A stretch of DNA of 64,000 bases, taken from NCBI GenBank assembly GCA_029233925.1, contig JARGOX010000004.1, positions 248,001-312,000 of the forward strand. Direction: 5' to 3'. Shown here one piece after another: positions 47,343 to 56,404 of the stretch (its first letter is position 1; every line of letters begins with the position of its first letter). The position numbers and the translations under genes were made by a program. Under the pieces are notes generated by a model. That model had not been told where the DNA came from and made no database searches. It saw only the letters and a program-made list of their open reading frames with translations. The DNA comes from Rhizobiaceae bacterium (GTDB taxonomy: Bacteria; Pseudomonadota; Alphaproteobacteria; Rhizobiales; Rhizobiaceae).

Positions 47343-48239
47343 ATGAACAAATTTGATGACCTTGAGATCTTTGCCAGAGTGGTTGCCTGCGGCAGCCTGT
47401 CGGCGGCCGGGCGGGAGCTGGGCCTGTCGCCGGCCGTTGTTTCAAAGAGACTGCGGCGACTGGAAGAACGCATTGGAACACGCCTTATCCAGCGCACCAC
47501 CCGGCAGATATCCCTGACCGAGGCAGGCCAGGGTTATCATGAGCGCATTGTCGCTGTGTTGGCGGGGATCGAGGAAGCCGAAGCATTTGTTACAAGACGC
47601 TCCCAGCAGGCACGCGGCCTGTTGAAAATTTCCGCGCCGACCTCCTTCGGTCGCATGCATATTGCACCCCATCTGAAAGCCTTCATGGGCGCCAATCCTG
47701 ACCTGTCGGTCAATCTGGTGCTGTCCGACAGGTTCGTCGACATTGTCGCGGATGGTTTTGATGTGGCCATCCGCATTGGCGAATTGTCCGATTCCAGCCT
47801 TGTCGCCCGCACGCTGGCGCCGGTGCGGCGAATCCTGTGTGCAACGCCCGGCTATATTGAGGCCCACAGCATGCCGCAGAGCATTGACGATCTCGACCAT
47901 CATGTCTGCCTGCCGCCGCACAACAATGACCCATGGAAACTGGAAGGCCCTGACGGGCCCTTGCTCTACCGGCCCGCTGGACCGCTCGCCACCAATTCCA
48001 GTGAAGTCATTCGTGAATGCGTCATTGCCGGACTGGGCATTGCCCTGCGCTCGACCTGGGACATCTCCGAAGAGCTTGAATCCGGACGGCTTGTTCCGGT
48101 GCTGCCGGCCTATCGGGGATCGCGCAATGTCGCTGTGCATGCCGTCTATGCCAGCAGACGGTTTTTGCCGACCAAGGTGCGGGTGTTTGTCGACTATATG
48201 TCGGAACTGTTCGGCCCCCGCCCCTATTGGGAAAAATAG
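47343..48239 (+). CDS. LysR-family transcriptional regulator (divergent from glcDEF)
   Basis: A 298-residue LTTR. The N-terminal winged helix reads FDDLEIFARVVACGSLSAAG, ELGLSPAVVSKRLRRLEER and LIQRTTRQISLTEAG, followed by a substrate-binding domain. It resembles the DsdC/AaeR-like branch with QRTTR. ATG 47343 follows GGGGAG with a 10-bp gap; the open frame back to 47166 has no conserved residues. Its position suggests it could regulate glcD-glcE-glcF or itself, though the nearby GntR gene is an alternative controller. The ligand is unknown. Confidence 0.9.
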   Translation: MNKFDDLEIFARVVACGSLSAAGRELGLSPAVVSKRLRRLEERIGTRLIQRTTRQISLTEAGQGYHERIVAVLAGIEEAEAFVTRRSQQARGLLKISAPTSFGRMHIAPHLKAFMGANPDLSVNLVLSDRFVDIVADGFDVAIRIGELSDSSLVARTLAPVRRILCATPGYIEAHSMPQSIDDLDHHVCLPPHNNDPWKLEGPDGPLLYRPAGPLATNSSEVIRECVIAGLGIALRSTWDISEELESGRLVPVLPAYRGSRNVAVHAVYASRRFLPTKVRVFVDYMSELFGPRPYWEK

Positions 48240-48240
48240 A

Positions 48241-49533
48241 TCAGGATTGCCCCGTTGCCCCGCCGCTTTCATCACCGTGTTTCTTGCGGATGCCGCGCAC
48301 GATCCGCCAGATGACAAAAATGATAATGGGCACGGACATGCCGGTCAGCAGGCCTGAATGGATGGGCAGGCCGGCACTTTCCACCGCCTTGGCGATATAG
48401 CCGAAGAGACCGACCACATAATAGGAGACAGCGGCGACGGAAAGCCCTTCGACCGTCTGCTGCAGGCGCAATTGCAGCTTTGCCCGGCGGTTCATGGAAA
48501 ACAGCAATTCGCTGTTCTGTTTTGCCAGCTGCAGGTCAACCCAGCTGCGCAGAAGCGCCGTGGCACGCGACAGTTTTCGCGACAGGCCCGCCTGCCGCTC
48601 TTCAATGGAACGGCAGGTACGCATGGCAGGCGCAAGACGGCGCTGCAGAAATGCGCCCCAGGTATCATAGCCCGAAACGGCCACCTCGCTCAGCGTTGCA
48701 ATGCGTTCCTGAACGATGCCGTCATAGGCGCGGCTGGCACCGAAGCGATAGAGGCTGGCGGCAGCGCTGGCTTCAAGTTCTGCCGCCAGCGCCGTGATTT
48801 CTCCCAGCATCTCATCACTACCGGCCTTGGCCTCCTGACGCATGCGTTGTGTAATGATGGTCAGTTCATCTTCGATCCGCCGCATCTGCGGCGAGAGCGA
48901 ATAGGCCAATGGCAGGCCAAGCATGGCCAGAGTGCGATAGGTCTCAATCTCGATCAGCCGTTGCGCCAGCGCCCCAACCCTGGCGGGTGCAAGCCCCTTG
49001 TCCAGAACCAATATCCGGGTCAGGCCATCCTTGTCCTGCCGGAAATCGGTGATGACAGCCGCTGCACCGTTTTCAACCTCGGAAAAACACAGGCTGGCGG
49101 GATCAAAGGAGGCCAGTGAAAGCTCCGCTTCGGCTGTCCACTTTCGCACTTCCAGCCGCACACCGGAAATCAGGCTGCCGGGCGGGCTGAAGCCGTCTCC
49201 AAACGGATGATCGGTTATCTCTCCGCCATAGTGCGCGGGAACCGGCCCCTCATAAAAATAGGTCGAAAATTCCGTGTGCCGCTCCCAGCGCAAGGTGCCG
49301 GTGCCCCAACTCATCACATAATGGCGCGCATCAGGCTGCGGCGCCGCGACACCGCGCGCCCGGCTCAGAGCGGCCAGCACCGCATTGTCCACTGCTGCGC
49401 CACCGTCCGTCATGAAGGCAAGCTGGACGATGATGCGGGGTGATTCGATCAGAGGATAGGGCCGGGCATGGACTTCTCCCAAAGCCATCGGCCGATCCTT
49501 GGCGATCGGAAATCCAAAACTGCCACTCACCAT
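48241..49533 (-). CDS. DUF3422 family membrane-anchored protein
   Basis: A 430-residue uncharacterised protein of the DUF3422 (COG4949) family. The N-terminal portion has the family signature LGEVHARPYPLIESP, HYVMSWGTGTLRWERHTEFSTY and HPFGDGFSPPG. A helical middle region follows (RMRQEAKAGSDEMLGEITALAAELEA), then two C-terminal transmembrane helices (VSYYVVGLFGYIAKAVE and MSVPIIIFVIWRIV). The whole soluble part is presumably cytoplasmic. ATG 49533 sits 8 bp from a GAGG site; ATG 49539 is too close to it. It is convergent with the LysR gene. Confidence 0.88.
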   Translation of the reverse strand: MVSGSFGFPIAKDRPMALGEVHARPYPLIESPRIIVQLAFMTDGGAAVDNAVLAALSRARGVAAPQPDARHYVMSWGTGTLRWERHTEFSTYFYEGPVPAHYGGEITDHPFGDGFSPPGSLISGVRLEVRKWTAEAELSLASFDPASLCFSEVENGAAAVITDFRQDKDGLTRILVLDKGLAPARVGALAQRLIEIETYRTLAMLGLPLAYSLSPQMRRIEDELTIITQRMRQEAKAGSDEMLGEITALAAELEASAAASLYRFGASRAYDGIVQERIATLSEVAVSGYDTWGAFLQRRLAPAMRTCRSIEERQAGLSRKLSRATALLRSWVDLQLAKQNSELLFSMNRRAKLQLRLQQTVEGLSVAAVSYYVVGLFGYIAKAVESAGLPIHSGLLTGMSVPIIIFVIWRIVRGIRKKHGDESGGATGQS

Positions 49534-49677
49534 CTGCATTCCTCGCTTAATGCTGCGTTACTTATGCCGCATAATGGCATTCAGACAAAGCTGGTGCGGT
49601 AATTTGCCCTGATGATGCACCAAAACAGCCCACCGGCAATGGGCCATGGTCCTCTGCACAGCCTTGAAAGTGGACAA

Positions 49678-49692
49678 AATTGTTGACCAATT
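49678..49692. promoter_or_regulatory. Putative GntR/FCD operator upstream of the GntR gene
   Basis: AATTGTTGACCAATT is an imperfect palindrome with AATTG and CAATT half-sites, 98 bp upstream of the GntR ATG. It resembles the AATTGGTnnnACCAATT operators of LldR/PdhR-like regulators and shares a 10-bp word with the glcD upstream region. Autoregulation is inferred. Confidence 0.45.
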
Positions 49693-49789
49693 TGACAGAC
49701 GCTTGTTAGCATTTGGCAATGCAGGTGGTCGAAACACGCAAGCACGAGAAACCCGGACAGGACCGCTATTGTGAGAACGGCTGATACAA

Positions 49790-50593
49790 ATGACCAGTGA
49801 TGTTTTTTCAAGGATCGAGCACGCACGTACAGCTGACGCCATTGTCCAGCAGGTCGAATTGCTCATCCTGGAGGGGATCTTGAGGTCCGGCGATCAGTTG
49901 CCCGGAGAAAGGGAACTGTCGCGCACGTTTGATGTGTCACGCCCGATCGTGCGCGAAGCACTGAAGGTTCTTGAAAATCGCGGTTTGCTCATCAGTCGCC
50001 ATGGGGGCGGCACCTTCGTTGCCGACCTGATCGGTGAGGTATTCAGCCAGCCGGTGTTGAATCTGATCTCCCGCCACCGGCGCGCTACCCATGATTATCT
50101 GGAATACAGACGGGAAATAGAGGCAACAACGGCCGGATTGGCGGCCCAACGCGCAACCTCTGTCGATAAAAACCGTCTGAGCCTGATTGTCGACGGCATG
50201 AAGGAAGCCCATGGCAAGGACGATTTTGATGGGGAAGCGGCGCTCGATGTGGCATTTCACAATGCCATTGGCGAGGCAGCCCACAATATCATTCTTCTGC
50301 ACACGCTCAGATCCTGTTACCGTCTGTTAAGCGACGGTGTGTTTTTCAACCGGGCGCTTGTCTACCAATATTCCGGATCACGAGACCATCTGCTGGCGCA
50401 GCACGTGGCAATCCATGATGCCATCATCAGCGGCAGGGTGGAGCCGGCCCAAAAGGCCGCTTCCCGTCATATGGAATTTGTTGCGCAAACGCTTCGAGAG
50501 GCAGAACAGGCCAATGACTGGGAACGGGTGTCCGATCTTCGTCAAAGGTCGCATGGATCAATCCGGGATCAAGGACCGGCGGTCTCAAAATAG
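49790..50593 (+). CDS. GntR-family (FadR/FCD subgroup) transcriptional regulator
   Basis: A 267-residue regulator. The N-terminal winged helix reads ILEGILRSGDQLPGERELSRTF and VSRPIVREALKVLENRGLL. The C-terminal FCD all-helical ligand domain shows the Asp/His metal ligands in DVAFHNAIGEAAHN and HVAIHDAI. This build matches GlcC, LldR and PdhR, which sense glycolate, lactate or pyruvate. Its promoter region shares an operator-like word with the nearby glcD promoter region. ATG 49790 has no strong ribosome site. The effector is unproven. Confidence 0.92.
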   Translation: MTSDVFSRIEHARTADAIVQQVELLILEGILRSGDQLPGERELSRTFDVSRPIVREALKVLENRGLLISRHGGGTFVADLIGEVFSQPVLNLISRHRRATHDYLEYRREIEATTAGLAAQRATSVDKNRLSLIVDGMKEAHGKDDFDGEAALDVAFHNAIGEAAHNIILLHTLRSCYRLLSDGVFFNRALVYQYSGSRDHLLAQHVAIHDAIISGRVEPAQKAASRHMEFVAQTLREAEQANDWERVSDLRQRSHGSIRDQGPAVSK

Positions 50594-50649
50594 ACACATG
50601 CCAAAGAAATTTATCCAATCCACGCACATCCACCCCAAAGGCCTTCATC

Positions 50650-51282
50650 ATGCCCGTCTCCATAGAAACCCTGCTGACATTTGCCATTGCCAGCTTTGTC
50701 CTGCTGATCATACCGGGACCGACCATCATCATGGTGATCAGCCAGGCACTTTCCCATGGTAAACGGGTGGCGCTGGCCAGTGTTCTGGGCGTTGCGCTGG
50801 GCGACCTTGCCGCAGCCTCGCTGTCGATTATTGGCGTTGGAACCATTCTGGCAGCCTCCGCGACGATCTTTGCCATCGTCAAATGGGCAGGCGCTGGCTA
50901 TCTCATCTATATCGGCATCAAGATGTGGAAAACGCCGGTCAGCGTGCCGCATCTCGAACAATTGGCGCCAGTGCACCATCGCTGGTCGATATTCCGCGAT
51001 TCATTTCTGGTGACCCTGCTCAATCCCAAAGGCATCATCTTTTTCGTTGCCTTCGTACCGCAATTCATTTCGCCCGACAGGGCTTTCGCGCCACAGGCGG
51101 CCATTTTTGTGCTGCTTTTCGTCATTCTGGGCGTTGCCAATGCCTGGGCCTATGCCTTGCTTGCCAGCCGTGCGCGGCACATCATCCGGCGTCCTTCGGT
51201 GCTGCGAAGGGCCACCCGTACGGGTGCCGTGTTGCTGATGGGCGCCGGGCTGTTTTCCGTTTTCGCACGACGGACGGGCTAA
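50650..51282 (+). CDS. LysE family amino acid exporter
   Basis: A 210-residue inner-membrane exporter of the LysE/RhtB superfamily with about six hydrophobic segments. [22 protein letters not shown] is the classical N-terminal signature, and [14 protein letters not shown] and [15 protein letters not shown] follow in the usual order. Such proteins export homoserine, threonine or related amino acids; the substrate here is unknown. It begins 56 bp after the GntR gene on the same strand, so co-transcription is possible. Confidence 0.92.
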   Translation: MPVSIETLLTFAIASFVLLIIPGPTIIMVISQALSHGKRVALASVLGVALGDLAAASLSIIGVGTILAASATIFAIVKWAGAGYLIYIGIKMWKTPVSVPHLEQLAPVHHRWSIFRDSFLVTLLNPKGIIFFVAFVPQFISPDRAFAPQAAIFVLLFVILGVANAWAYALLASRARHIIRRPSVLRRATRTGAVLLMGAGLFSVFARRTG

Positions 51283-51364
51283 TCGGCCATCGGACAATTT
51301 GCCGGTCTGGCAAGCGGTAGTGCAGAGGCTTGAGTTTCTGGCAGATGTGGGGCACACAATCCTG

Positions 51365-52099
51365 ATGCGAGCAAATTTCAAAATTCAGCGGCTCTTCGTC
51401 GAAGATGATCTGCAAGAGGGTGCAAGGGTCCCGGCTGACAAGGATCAGTTCAACTATCTTTCCCATGTCCTGCGCATGGGCGAAGGCGACAACGTGCTTT
51501 TGTTCAATGGACGGCACGGTGAATGGGCCGCAAAAATTCATTATGAAAGCAAGAAAAAACTCGTACTTCTCGTGCAAGATCTGGTCCGGGTTCAGCCCGA
51601 TCCCTGTGATCTGCAATATCTTTTTGCGCCGCTGAAACAGGCACGGCTTGACTATACCGTGCAAAAGGCCGTCGAAATGGGCGCAGGCGTTATTCAGCCG
51701 GTGCTCACCCACCATACGCAGGCACATAGAATCAATGCCCACCGGCTTGAACGCAACGCCATTGAAGCTGCAGAACAATGCGGGATCCTGTCAATACCCA
51801 TCTGTCACGAACCGGTCAAACTGGCCAGGCTTCTGGAAAACTGGGATCCGCAACGACGCATCATCTATTGTGATGAAATGGCAAAGACGCATAATCCGCT
51901 TTCGACGCTGCAAGCCGTAAGCGAAAGCCAACTTGCCCTGCTGATCGGACCAGAGGGTGGATTTTCAGACGAGGAGCGCCATTTGCTGCAGTCGTGCAGT
52001 TTCGTCACTGCGATTCCACTGGGGCCGCGAATTTTGCGCGCCGATACGGCAGCGGTTGCCGCGATGGCGGTTTTGCAGGCGACAATAGGGGATTGGTGA
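51365..52099 (+). CDS. rsmE: 16S rRNA (uracil(1498)-N(3))-methyltransferase
   Basis: A 244-residue SPOUT-class methyltransferase that modifies U1498 of 16S rRNA. A PUA-like N-terminal domain ([24 protein letters not shown]) is followed by the knotted catalytic domain with [29 protein letters not shown] and [15 protein letters not shown] 51365 is the conserved start; the open frame back to 51299 is not conserved. It precedes gshA by 148 bp on the same strand, a neighbour order seen in other Rhizobiales. Confidence 0.95.
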   Translation: MRANFKIQRLFVEDDLQEGARVPADKDQFNYLSHVLRMGEGDNVLLFNGRHGEWAAKIHYESKKKLVLLVQDLVRVQPDPCDLQYLFAPLKQARLDYTVQKAVEMGAGVIQPVLTHHTQAHRINAHRLERNAIEAAEQCGILSIPICHEPVKLARLLENWDPQRRIIYCDEMAKTHNPLSTLQAVSESQLALLIGPEGGFSDEERHLLQSCSFVTAIPLGPRILRADTAAVAAMAVLQATIGDW

Positions 52100-52247
52100 C
52101 GATGGATTTCCCACATCAACTTTTACTGAACGCTGCGATCAACGATTTTTGCTTGCACAGCGCCGCAAAGCAGTTCAAGCACCTAAACCAGTTTACCGGT
52201 CGCCTTGCGGTGGCTTTCCCAATGGCTGCAGTTTGAGAATTTAGCCC

Positions 52248-53621
52248 ATGGCCCGCGATACGATCGATCAGACACCCATCAGTTCAAAAGACGAGCTGGT
52301 TTCCTATCTTGCCAAAGGCTGCAAGCCGAAGCAGGATTTTCGCATAGGAACCGAACACGAAAAATTCGCGTTCTTTCTCAATGACAATTCTCCCGTTCCC
52401 TATCGGGGAGAACGATCCATCTCAGCTTTGCTTGAGGGCATGCGTGACCTGCTTGGCTGGGAGCCGATCCTCGACGAAGGCAATATCATCGGACTGGTGG
52501 AACCAACCGGAATGGGCGCCATTTCACTGGAACCGGGCGGCCAGTTCGAGCTGTCGGGTGCGCCGCTGGTCAATATTCACCAGACCTGCCGCGAATCAAA
52601 TGCCCATCTGGCGCAGCTTCGCGAAATTGCCGAGCCGCTAGGTATCGGGTTTCTGGGACTGGGTGGCAGCCCCACCTGGACCAGGGCTCAAACACCCCGC
52701 ATGCCCAAATCCCGCTACGACATCATGACCAATTACATGCCCAAGGTGGGCAGCCAGGGTCTCGACATGATGTATCGGACCTGTACCATTCAGGTGAATC
52801 TCGACTTTGAGTCCGAGCGTGACATGCGCCGCAAAATGCAGGTATCGATGCGTTTGCAGCCCTTGGCGACAGCGCTTTTTGCCCTCTCGCCCTTCACCGA
52901 AGGAAAGCCCAACGGATTATTGTCCTGGAGATCGGACATCTGGCGCGATACCGACAACAGGCGCGCCGGTATCTTGCCCTTTGTCTTTTCCGAGGACTAC
53001 GGGTTTGCCGATTACGTCGAATGGGCGTTGGATGTGCCGATGTATTTTGTCCTGCGTGAAGGCCATTATCACGATTGCACCCATGTCACCTTCAGGCAAT
53101 TCATGGATGGTGCGCTGCGCAATGAGCTGCCCGACGGTCTGCCCACCATGGGAGACTGGACCAATCATCTTTCAACGCTGTTTCCAGAGGTTCGTCTCAA
53201 GCAGTTTCTGGAAATGCGCGGTGCCGACGGCGGGCCATGGAGGCGCATTTGCGCCCTGCCCGCACTTTGGGTCGGCCTGCTTTATGATGATGCCGCGCTG
53301 GACGCAGCCGAAGAGTTGACCCGCGGCTGGAGCGTCGAGCAGGTTCAGGAATTGCGCGATAGCGTACCCTCTCTTGGTCTCGATGCGGAGATTGCCGGTA
53401 AAAGCCTGCACAAGATTTCCCGCGAAGTTCTGGCCATTTCGCGCGCCGGACTGCAGGCGCGCCAGCAACTCAATGAAGACGGCAATGACGAGGCGCATTT
53501 CCTCGCACCGCTTGAAGAAACGGTCGCCCGCGGCAAGACGGCAGCTGGCGAATTGCTGGATCTCTATCATGGGCCGTGGAAAGGTTCCGTGGATCAGGTC
53601 TTCAAGGATTATGCCTATTGA
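52248..53621 (+). CDS. gshA: Glutamate-cysteine ligase (plant/alphaproteobacterial type)
   Basis: A 457-residue ATP-dependent ligase catalysing the first step of glutathione synthesis. It belongs to the plant-like GCS2/EgtA-type group used by alphaproteobacteria, not the E. coli type. Signatures are FRIGTEHEKFAFF with the Mg-binding Glu pair, LEPGGQFELSGAPL, and LDFESERDMRRKMQ. The plant enzyme redox Cys pattern cannot be judged here. Length is normal. Glutathione use by the GST in this window and possible KefB-type control of the antiporter fit with its product. Confidence 0.95.
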   Translation: MARDTIDQTPISSKDELVSYLAKGCKPKQDFRIGTEHEKFAFFLNDNSPVPYRGERSISALLEGMRDLLGWEPILDEGNIIGLVEPTGMGAISLEPGGQFELSGAPLVNIHQTCRESNAHLAQLREIAEPLGIGFLGLGGSPTWTRAQTPRMPKSRYDIMTNYMPKVGSQGLDMMYRTCTIQVNLDFESERDMRRKMQVSMRLQPLATALFALSPFTEGKPNGLLSWRSDIWRDTDNRRAGILPFVFSEDYGFADYVEWALDVPMYFVLREGHYHDCTHVTFRQFMDGALRNELPDGLPTMGDWTNHLSTLFPEVRLKQFLEMRGADGGPWRRICALPALWVGLLYDDAALDAAEELTRGWSVEQVQELRDSVPSLGLDAEIAGKSLHKISREVLAISRAGLQARQQLNEDGNDEAHFLAPLEETVARGKTAAGELLDLYHGPWKGSVDQVFKDYAY

Positions 53622-53688
53622 CCATTGTGATTGCCTGACGGCGGCAAATCTGGTCCTATAGGCACTGATAAGCGATTGCGGGTGGCCC

Positions 53689-53718
53689 GACCGTCCGCAA
53701 ACTGACCGTCCGCAAACC
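53689..53718. repeat. 15-bp direct repeat, two copies, upstream of the DUF937 gene
   Basis: GACCGTCCGCAAACT and GACCGTCCGCAAACC are adjacent copies ending 24 bp before the DUF937 ATG. They could be a regulator site or a chance duplication; nothing more can be said. Confidence 0.5.
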
Positions 53719-53742
53719 GACAGTTCCAACGAGGATCAGACA

Positions 53743-54552
53743 ATGCAGCCGCTTTTAGAAATGATGATGCAGGCGCAAAATGGCGAAGCAGCGCGGGCCA
53801 TGGCAAAACAGTTCGGACTGAAGGAAGACCAGATCTCCCAGGCCATGGAGGCGCTGATGCCGGCCTTTTCCACCGGATTGAAGCGCAATGCCACCAATCC
53901 CCAGGATATCGGCAATTTCATGCAGGCCCTGGCCAATGGCAATCATGCAGACTATTTCAACAATGTGAGCCAGGCCTTTTCCCCGCAGGGCGTTGCCGAG
54001 GGCAACGGAATATTGGGCCACCTTTTTGGCTCAAAGGAGGTCAGCCGGGCCGTGGCGCAACAGGCTGAACAGGCCACCGGCATTGGCCAGAATATTCTCA
54101 AGCAATTGCTCCCGGTGATTGCCAGCACCATCATGGGCGGGCTTGCGAACCAGGCGACAGGCGGATCAAAATCCAGCGGTGCCTCTGGCAATGTCTTTGC
54201 CGATATGCTCGGGCAAATGATGGGCCAGGCGGGCGCCGGGCAAAAACAGGCGGCCGCCAATGCGCCCGAAAACCCGCTCGGCCAGATGATGGAAACCATG
54301 TTTGGCGGCGGCGTCGGCAAGGATGGCAAAGCATCGGACAATCCCTTTGCCGACATGATTGGCAACATGATGAAGGGTGGCATGGCGGGCATGGGCCAGA
54401 CAGCAGCGCCTGAACCCGAAAAGCAGGCAAATCCCCTGGACAATATTTTTGGCGACATGTTCGAGGCCGGCACCAAGGTGCAGAAGGACTACCAGAAAAA
54501 TGTCGACAGCATTTTCGACAGCTATCTCAAGGGTATGAACAAACAACGCTGA
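53743..54552 (+). CDS. DUF937 domain protein
   Basis: A 269-residue protein. The N-terminal ~140 residues fit DUF937: NGEAARAMAKQFGLKEDQI, ALMPAFSTGLKRN, SQAFSPQGVAEGNGILGHLF and LLPVIASTIMGGL. The rest is Gly/Met/Asn-rich low complexity (MGQAGAGQKQAAAN, DMIGNMMKGGMAGMG) and probably disordered. A GAGGAT site precedes ATG 53743. No signal peptide is seen. Its function is unknown, and the flanking genes give no clue. Confidence 0.82.
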   Translation: MQPLLEMMMQAQNGEAARAMAKQFGLKEDQISQAMEALMPAFSTGLKRNATNPQDIGNFMQALANGNHADYFNNVSQAFSPQGVAEGNGILGHLFGSKEVSRAVAQQAEQATGIGQNILKQLLPVIASTIMGGLANQATGGSKSSGASGNVFADMLGQMMGQAGAGQKQAAANAPENPLGQMMETMFGGGVGKDGKASDNPFADMIGNMMKGGMAGMGQTAAPEPEKQANPLDNIFGDMFEAGTKVQKDYQKNVDSIFDSYLKGMNKQR

Positions 54553-54608
54553 ACTGTTGAAGCGCCGCTGTGGCAAACCCGACGACTGTTTATCAGCCGT
54601 CGGGCACA

Positions 54609-54909
54609 AGAGCGCTTCGTGATCAAATGGAATCATTTGACCGAATCGATTTTGGTTGCTGATTAGGCGACTTGCGCGCGGTGGTGCTTCCCACCATAAG
54701 CGCAAGTCAACGCGAGCAGCGGGCAAAATCGATCGGCCCTCTCTTGCTCCGGATTGAAATAACACCCTTTCTTCAATGGGTGGGGAAAGCCGGCCCATCG
54801 GCTACGTTGCGCCGCTTGCCCGATGCACCACATCGCGCTGCGCGACGCGTCTTGCCGAGTGAACCGGCTTTCCGCCATCAAATGTTTCCATTTGATCATG
54901 AAGCGCTCT
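54609..54909. mobile_element. MITE-like element with 32-bp terminal inverted repeats
   Basis: The left end (54609-54640, starting AGAGCGCTTCGTGATCAAAT) and the reverse complement of the right end (54878-54909) agree at 30 of 32 positions. The ~237-bp interior has no credible gene; antisense open frames in it lack ribosome sites and recognisable domains. No target-site duplication is obvious. It fills most of the 360-bp gap between the DUF937 gene and the DUF1127 gene and ends 3 bp before the DUF1127 stop codon. A rhizobial intergenic mosaic element is the other reading. Confidence 0.6.
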
Positions 54910-54912
54910 AAC

Positions 54913-55188
54913 CTACAACATGTCGAGCCGCGAACGCCGCCGCAATACGGCGCGGTTAAGATCGAGGGAATGGTCGTCAAACGGACCACCCCGCATGGCA
55001 TATCGAAGGTCGTCTCTGGTCAGCCCGATATCAGCGAGTTGATGATCATTGAATTCGTGCAGCCTGTGGAGATCGCGCCGATTGTTGTAACGCCTGCGCA
55101 GGGAAACAATCACAGACCAGAATGCGCCCCAATTTGTTTTGCGTTTGCCCGTGGCCAGGGTTTCGAGACTCTTGTGCAGACTGGTCAT
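54913..55188 (-). CDS. DUF1127 domain protein
   Basis: A 91-residue small basic protein. The DUF1127 core, RRRYNNRRDLHRLHEFND followed by HQLADIGLTRDDL, lies at about residues 30-62; an Arg-rich tail (VLRRRSRLD) follows. ATG 55188 has a GGAGAG site. Related small DUF1127 proteins in Rhizobium and Agrobacterium affect phosphate and carbon metabolism and bind RNA. It is divergent from a LysR regulator that probably controls it. Its stop lies 3 bp from a MITE-like element. Confidence 0.88.
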   Translation of the reverse strand: MTSLHKSLETLATGKRKTNWGAFWSVIVSLRRRYNNRRDLHRLHEFNDHQLADIGLTRDDLRYAMRGGPFDDHSLDLNRAVLRRRSRLDML

Positions 55189-55402
55189 AATATCTCTCCT
55201 TTCCGAACCTGCCATTGCTGGGAATCAAACAGGTCTCCATGATTTGGGCGCGTTTCCCCGTCGCGTTGCACATTGAAATTTTCCGGAAAACACACCCTGC
55301 CGCACCATGTGGTGACCGGCACTTGCAGTCTTTTCAAAACTCAACTAATTAATCCAGTGAATGTTTCATATGAAAGCAATCACAATTATTGATGGAAAAG
55401 CC

Positions 55403-56347
55403 ATGGCTGCGCCCCTTGATATCGACCAGCTCAGAACATTTATCGCCATCATCGACATGGGCAGTTTCACCCGTGCCGCCGATGAGGTGAACAAAACACA
55501 ATCGGCCGTCTCCATGCAGATGCGGCGGCTGGAAGAACGCGTCGGCAAGGCCCTGTTTGAAAAGGCCGGGCGTATGAACCGGTTGACCGAAGACGGCGAA
55601 CGTTTGCTGACCTTTGCCCGAAAGCTGGTGCGGCTGAACAATGAAACTTTGGCCGCCTTTGATGATGAGGCACTGGCCGGAACGATCCGGCTTGGAACAC
55701 CGGATGATTACGCCGACAGATACATGCCCGATATCATTGCCCGCTTTGCCAAGTCCAATCCGAATGTGGAACTGACAATTGCCTGTGAACCATCGAAGGA
55801 TCTGTGCGAAAGACTCAACCGCAATGAATTGGATGTGGCGCTGGTTACGCACAATCCGAAGGTGAGAAACTCCATCATGGTGCGGTCGGAACCACTTTTG
55901 TGGGTGACGTCGATGGCCCATTCGGTTCACACGGAAACACCGGTTCCACTGGCGGTCGGTCGGCGCGATTGCGATTGGCGCCACCTCGGTTGCGCTGCCC
56001 TTGAATCGGTGGGACGCGACTATTCGATTCTGTTTACCAGTTGGTCGTCCACCGTGGTGGCTTCCGCCGTGTTGGCTGGTCTTGCGGTATCGCTGCTGCC
56101 TGAATCGGCGCTGCGTCCAGGCATGCGAATCCTCAGCGCCGCCGACGGGTTTCCGTCGCTGCCTCCCGCAGAGATCGGCCTAATTCGCCGTGCCGGTGTC
56201 AGCACGGTCCTGATGGATGCGATCAGCGACCACATTGCCGCCAGTCTGGACAATATGACGGCCAGTGATGGGACCCATGATGCCATGTCCCCCCACCGGC
56301 TGCAGCAAAACCGACAACGCAACGGATTGATGTTTTCCAGTTGGTAA
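55403..56347 (+). CDS. LysR-family regulator (LsrB/VtlR-like)
   Basis: A 314-residue LTTR. The helix-turn-helix reads LDIDQLRTFIAIIDMGSFTR, then VNKTQSAVSMQMRRLEER and FEKAGRMNRLTEDGERLL. The effector domain begins near GTIRLGTPDDYADRYMPDI, a pattern I associate with the rhizobial LsrB and Brucella VtlR group. VtlR controls small DUF1127 genes in Brucella, and here a DUF1127 gene sits divergently 214 bp away. ATG 55403 has GGAAAAG upstream; ATGs at 55361 and 55370 would add up to 14 residues. The subgroup call is from memory of the family and is less sure than LTTR membership. Confidence 0.88.
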   Translation: MAAPLDIDQLRTFIAIIDMGSFTRAADEVNKTQSAVSMQMRRLEERVGKALFEKAGRMNRLTEDGERLLTFARKLVRLNNETLAAFDDEALAGTIRLGTPDDYADRYMPDIIARFAKSNPNVELTIACEPSKDLCERLNRNELDVALVTHNPKVRNSIMVRSEPLLWVTSMAHSVHTETPVPLAVGRRDCDWRHLGCAALESVGRDYSILFTSWSSTVVASAVLAGLAVSLLPESALRPGMRILSAADGFPSLPPAEIGLIRRAGVSTVLMDAISDHIAASLDNMTASDGTHDAMSPHRLQQNRQRNGLMFSSW

Positions 56348-56404
56348 TACCAAAAATCAGGGCCCGGTCTTGACCCACGGGTCTGATCCGGGCGCTATGG
56401 AACC

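Noticed and set aside
54166..54798. 210-codon minus-strand frame spanning the DUF937 gene end and the MITE-like element
   Set aside because: Half of it is antisense to the DUF937 gene and the rest lies in the repeat element; no ribosome site or known domain.
54663..55001. 112-codon minus-strand frame inside the MITE-like element as a transposase remnant
   Set aside because: No catalytic motif or transposase similarity is seen; it begins inside the DUF1127 gene in another frame.
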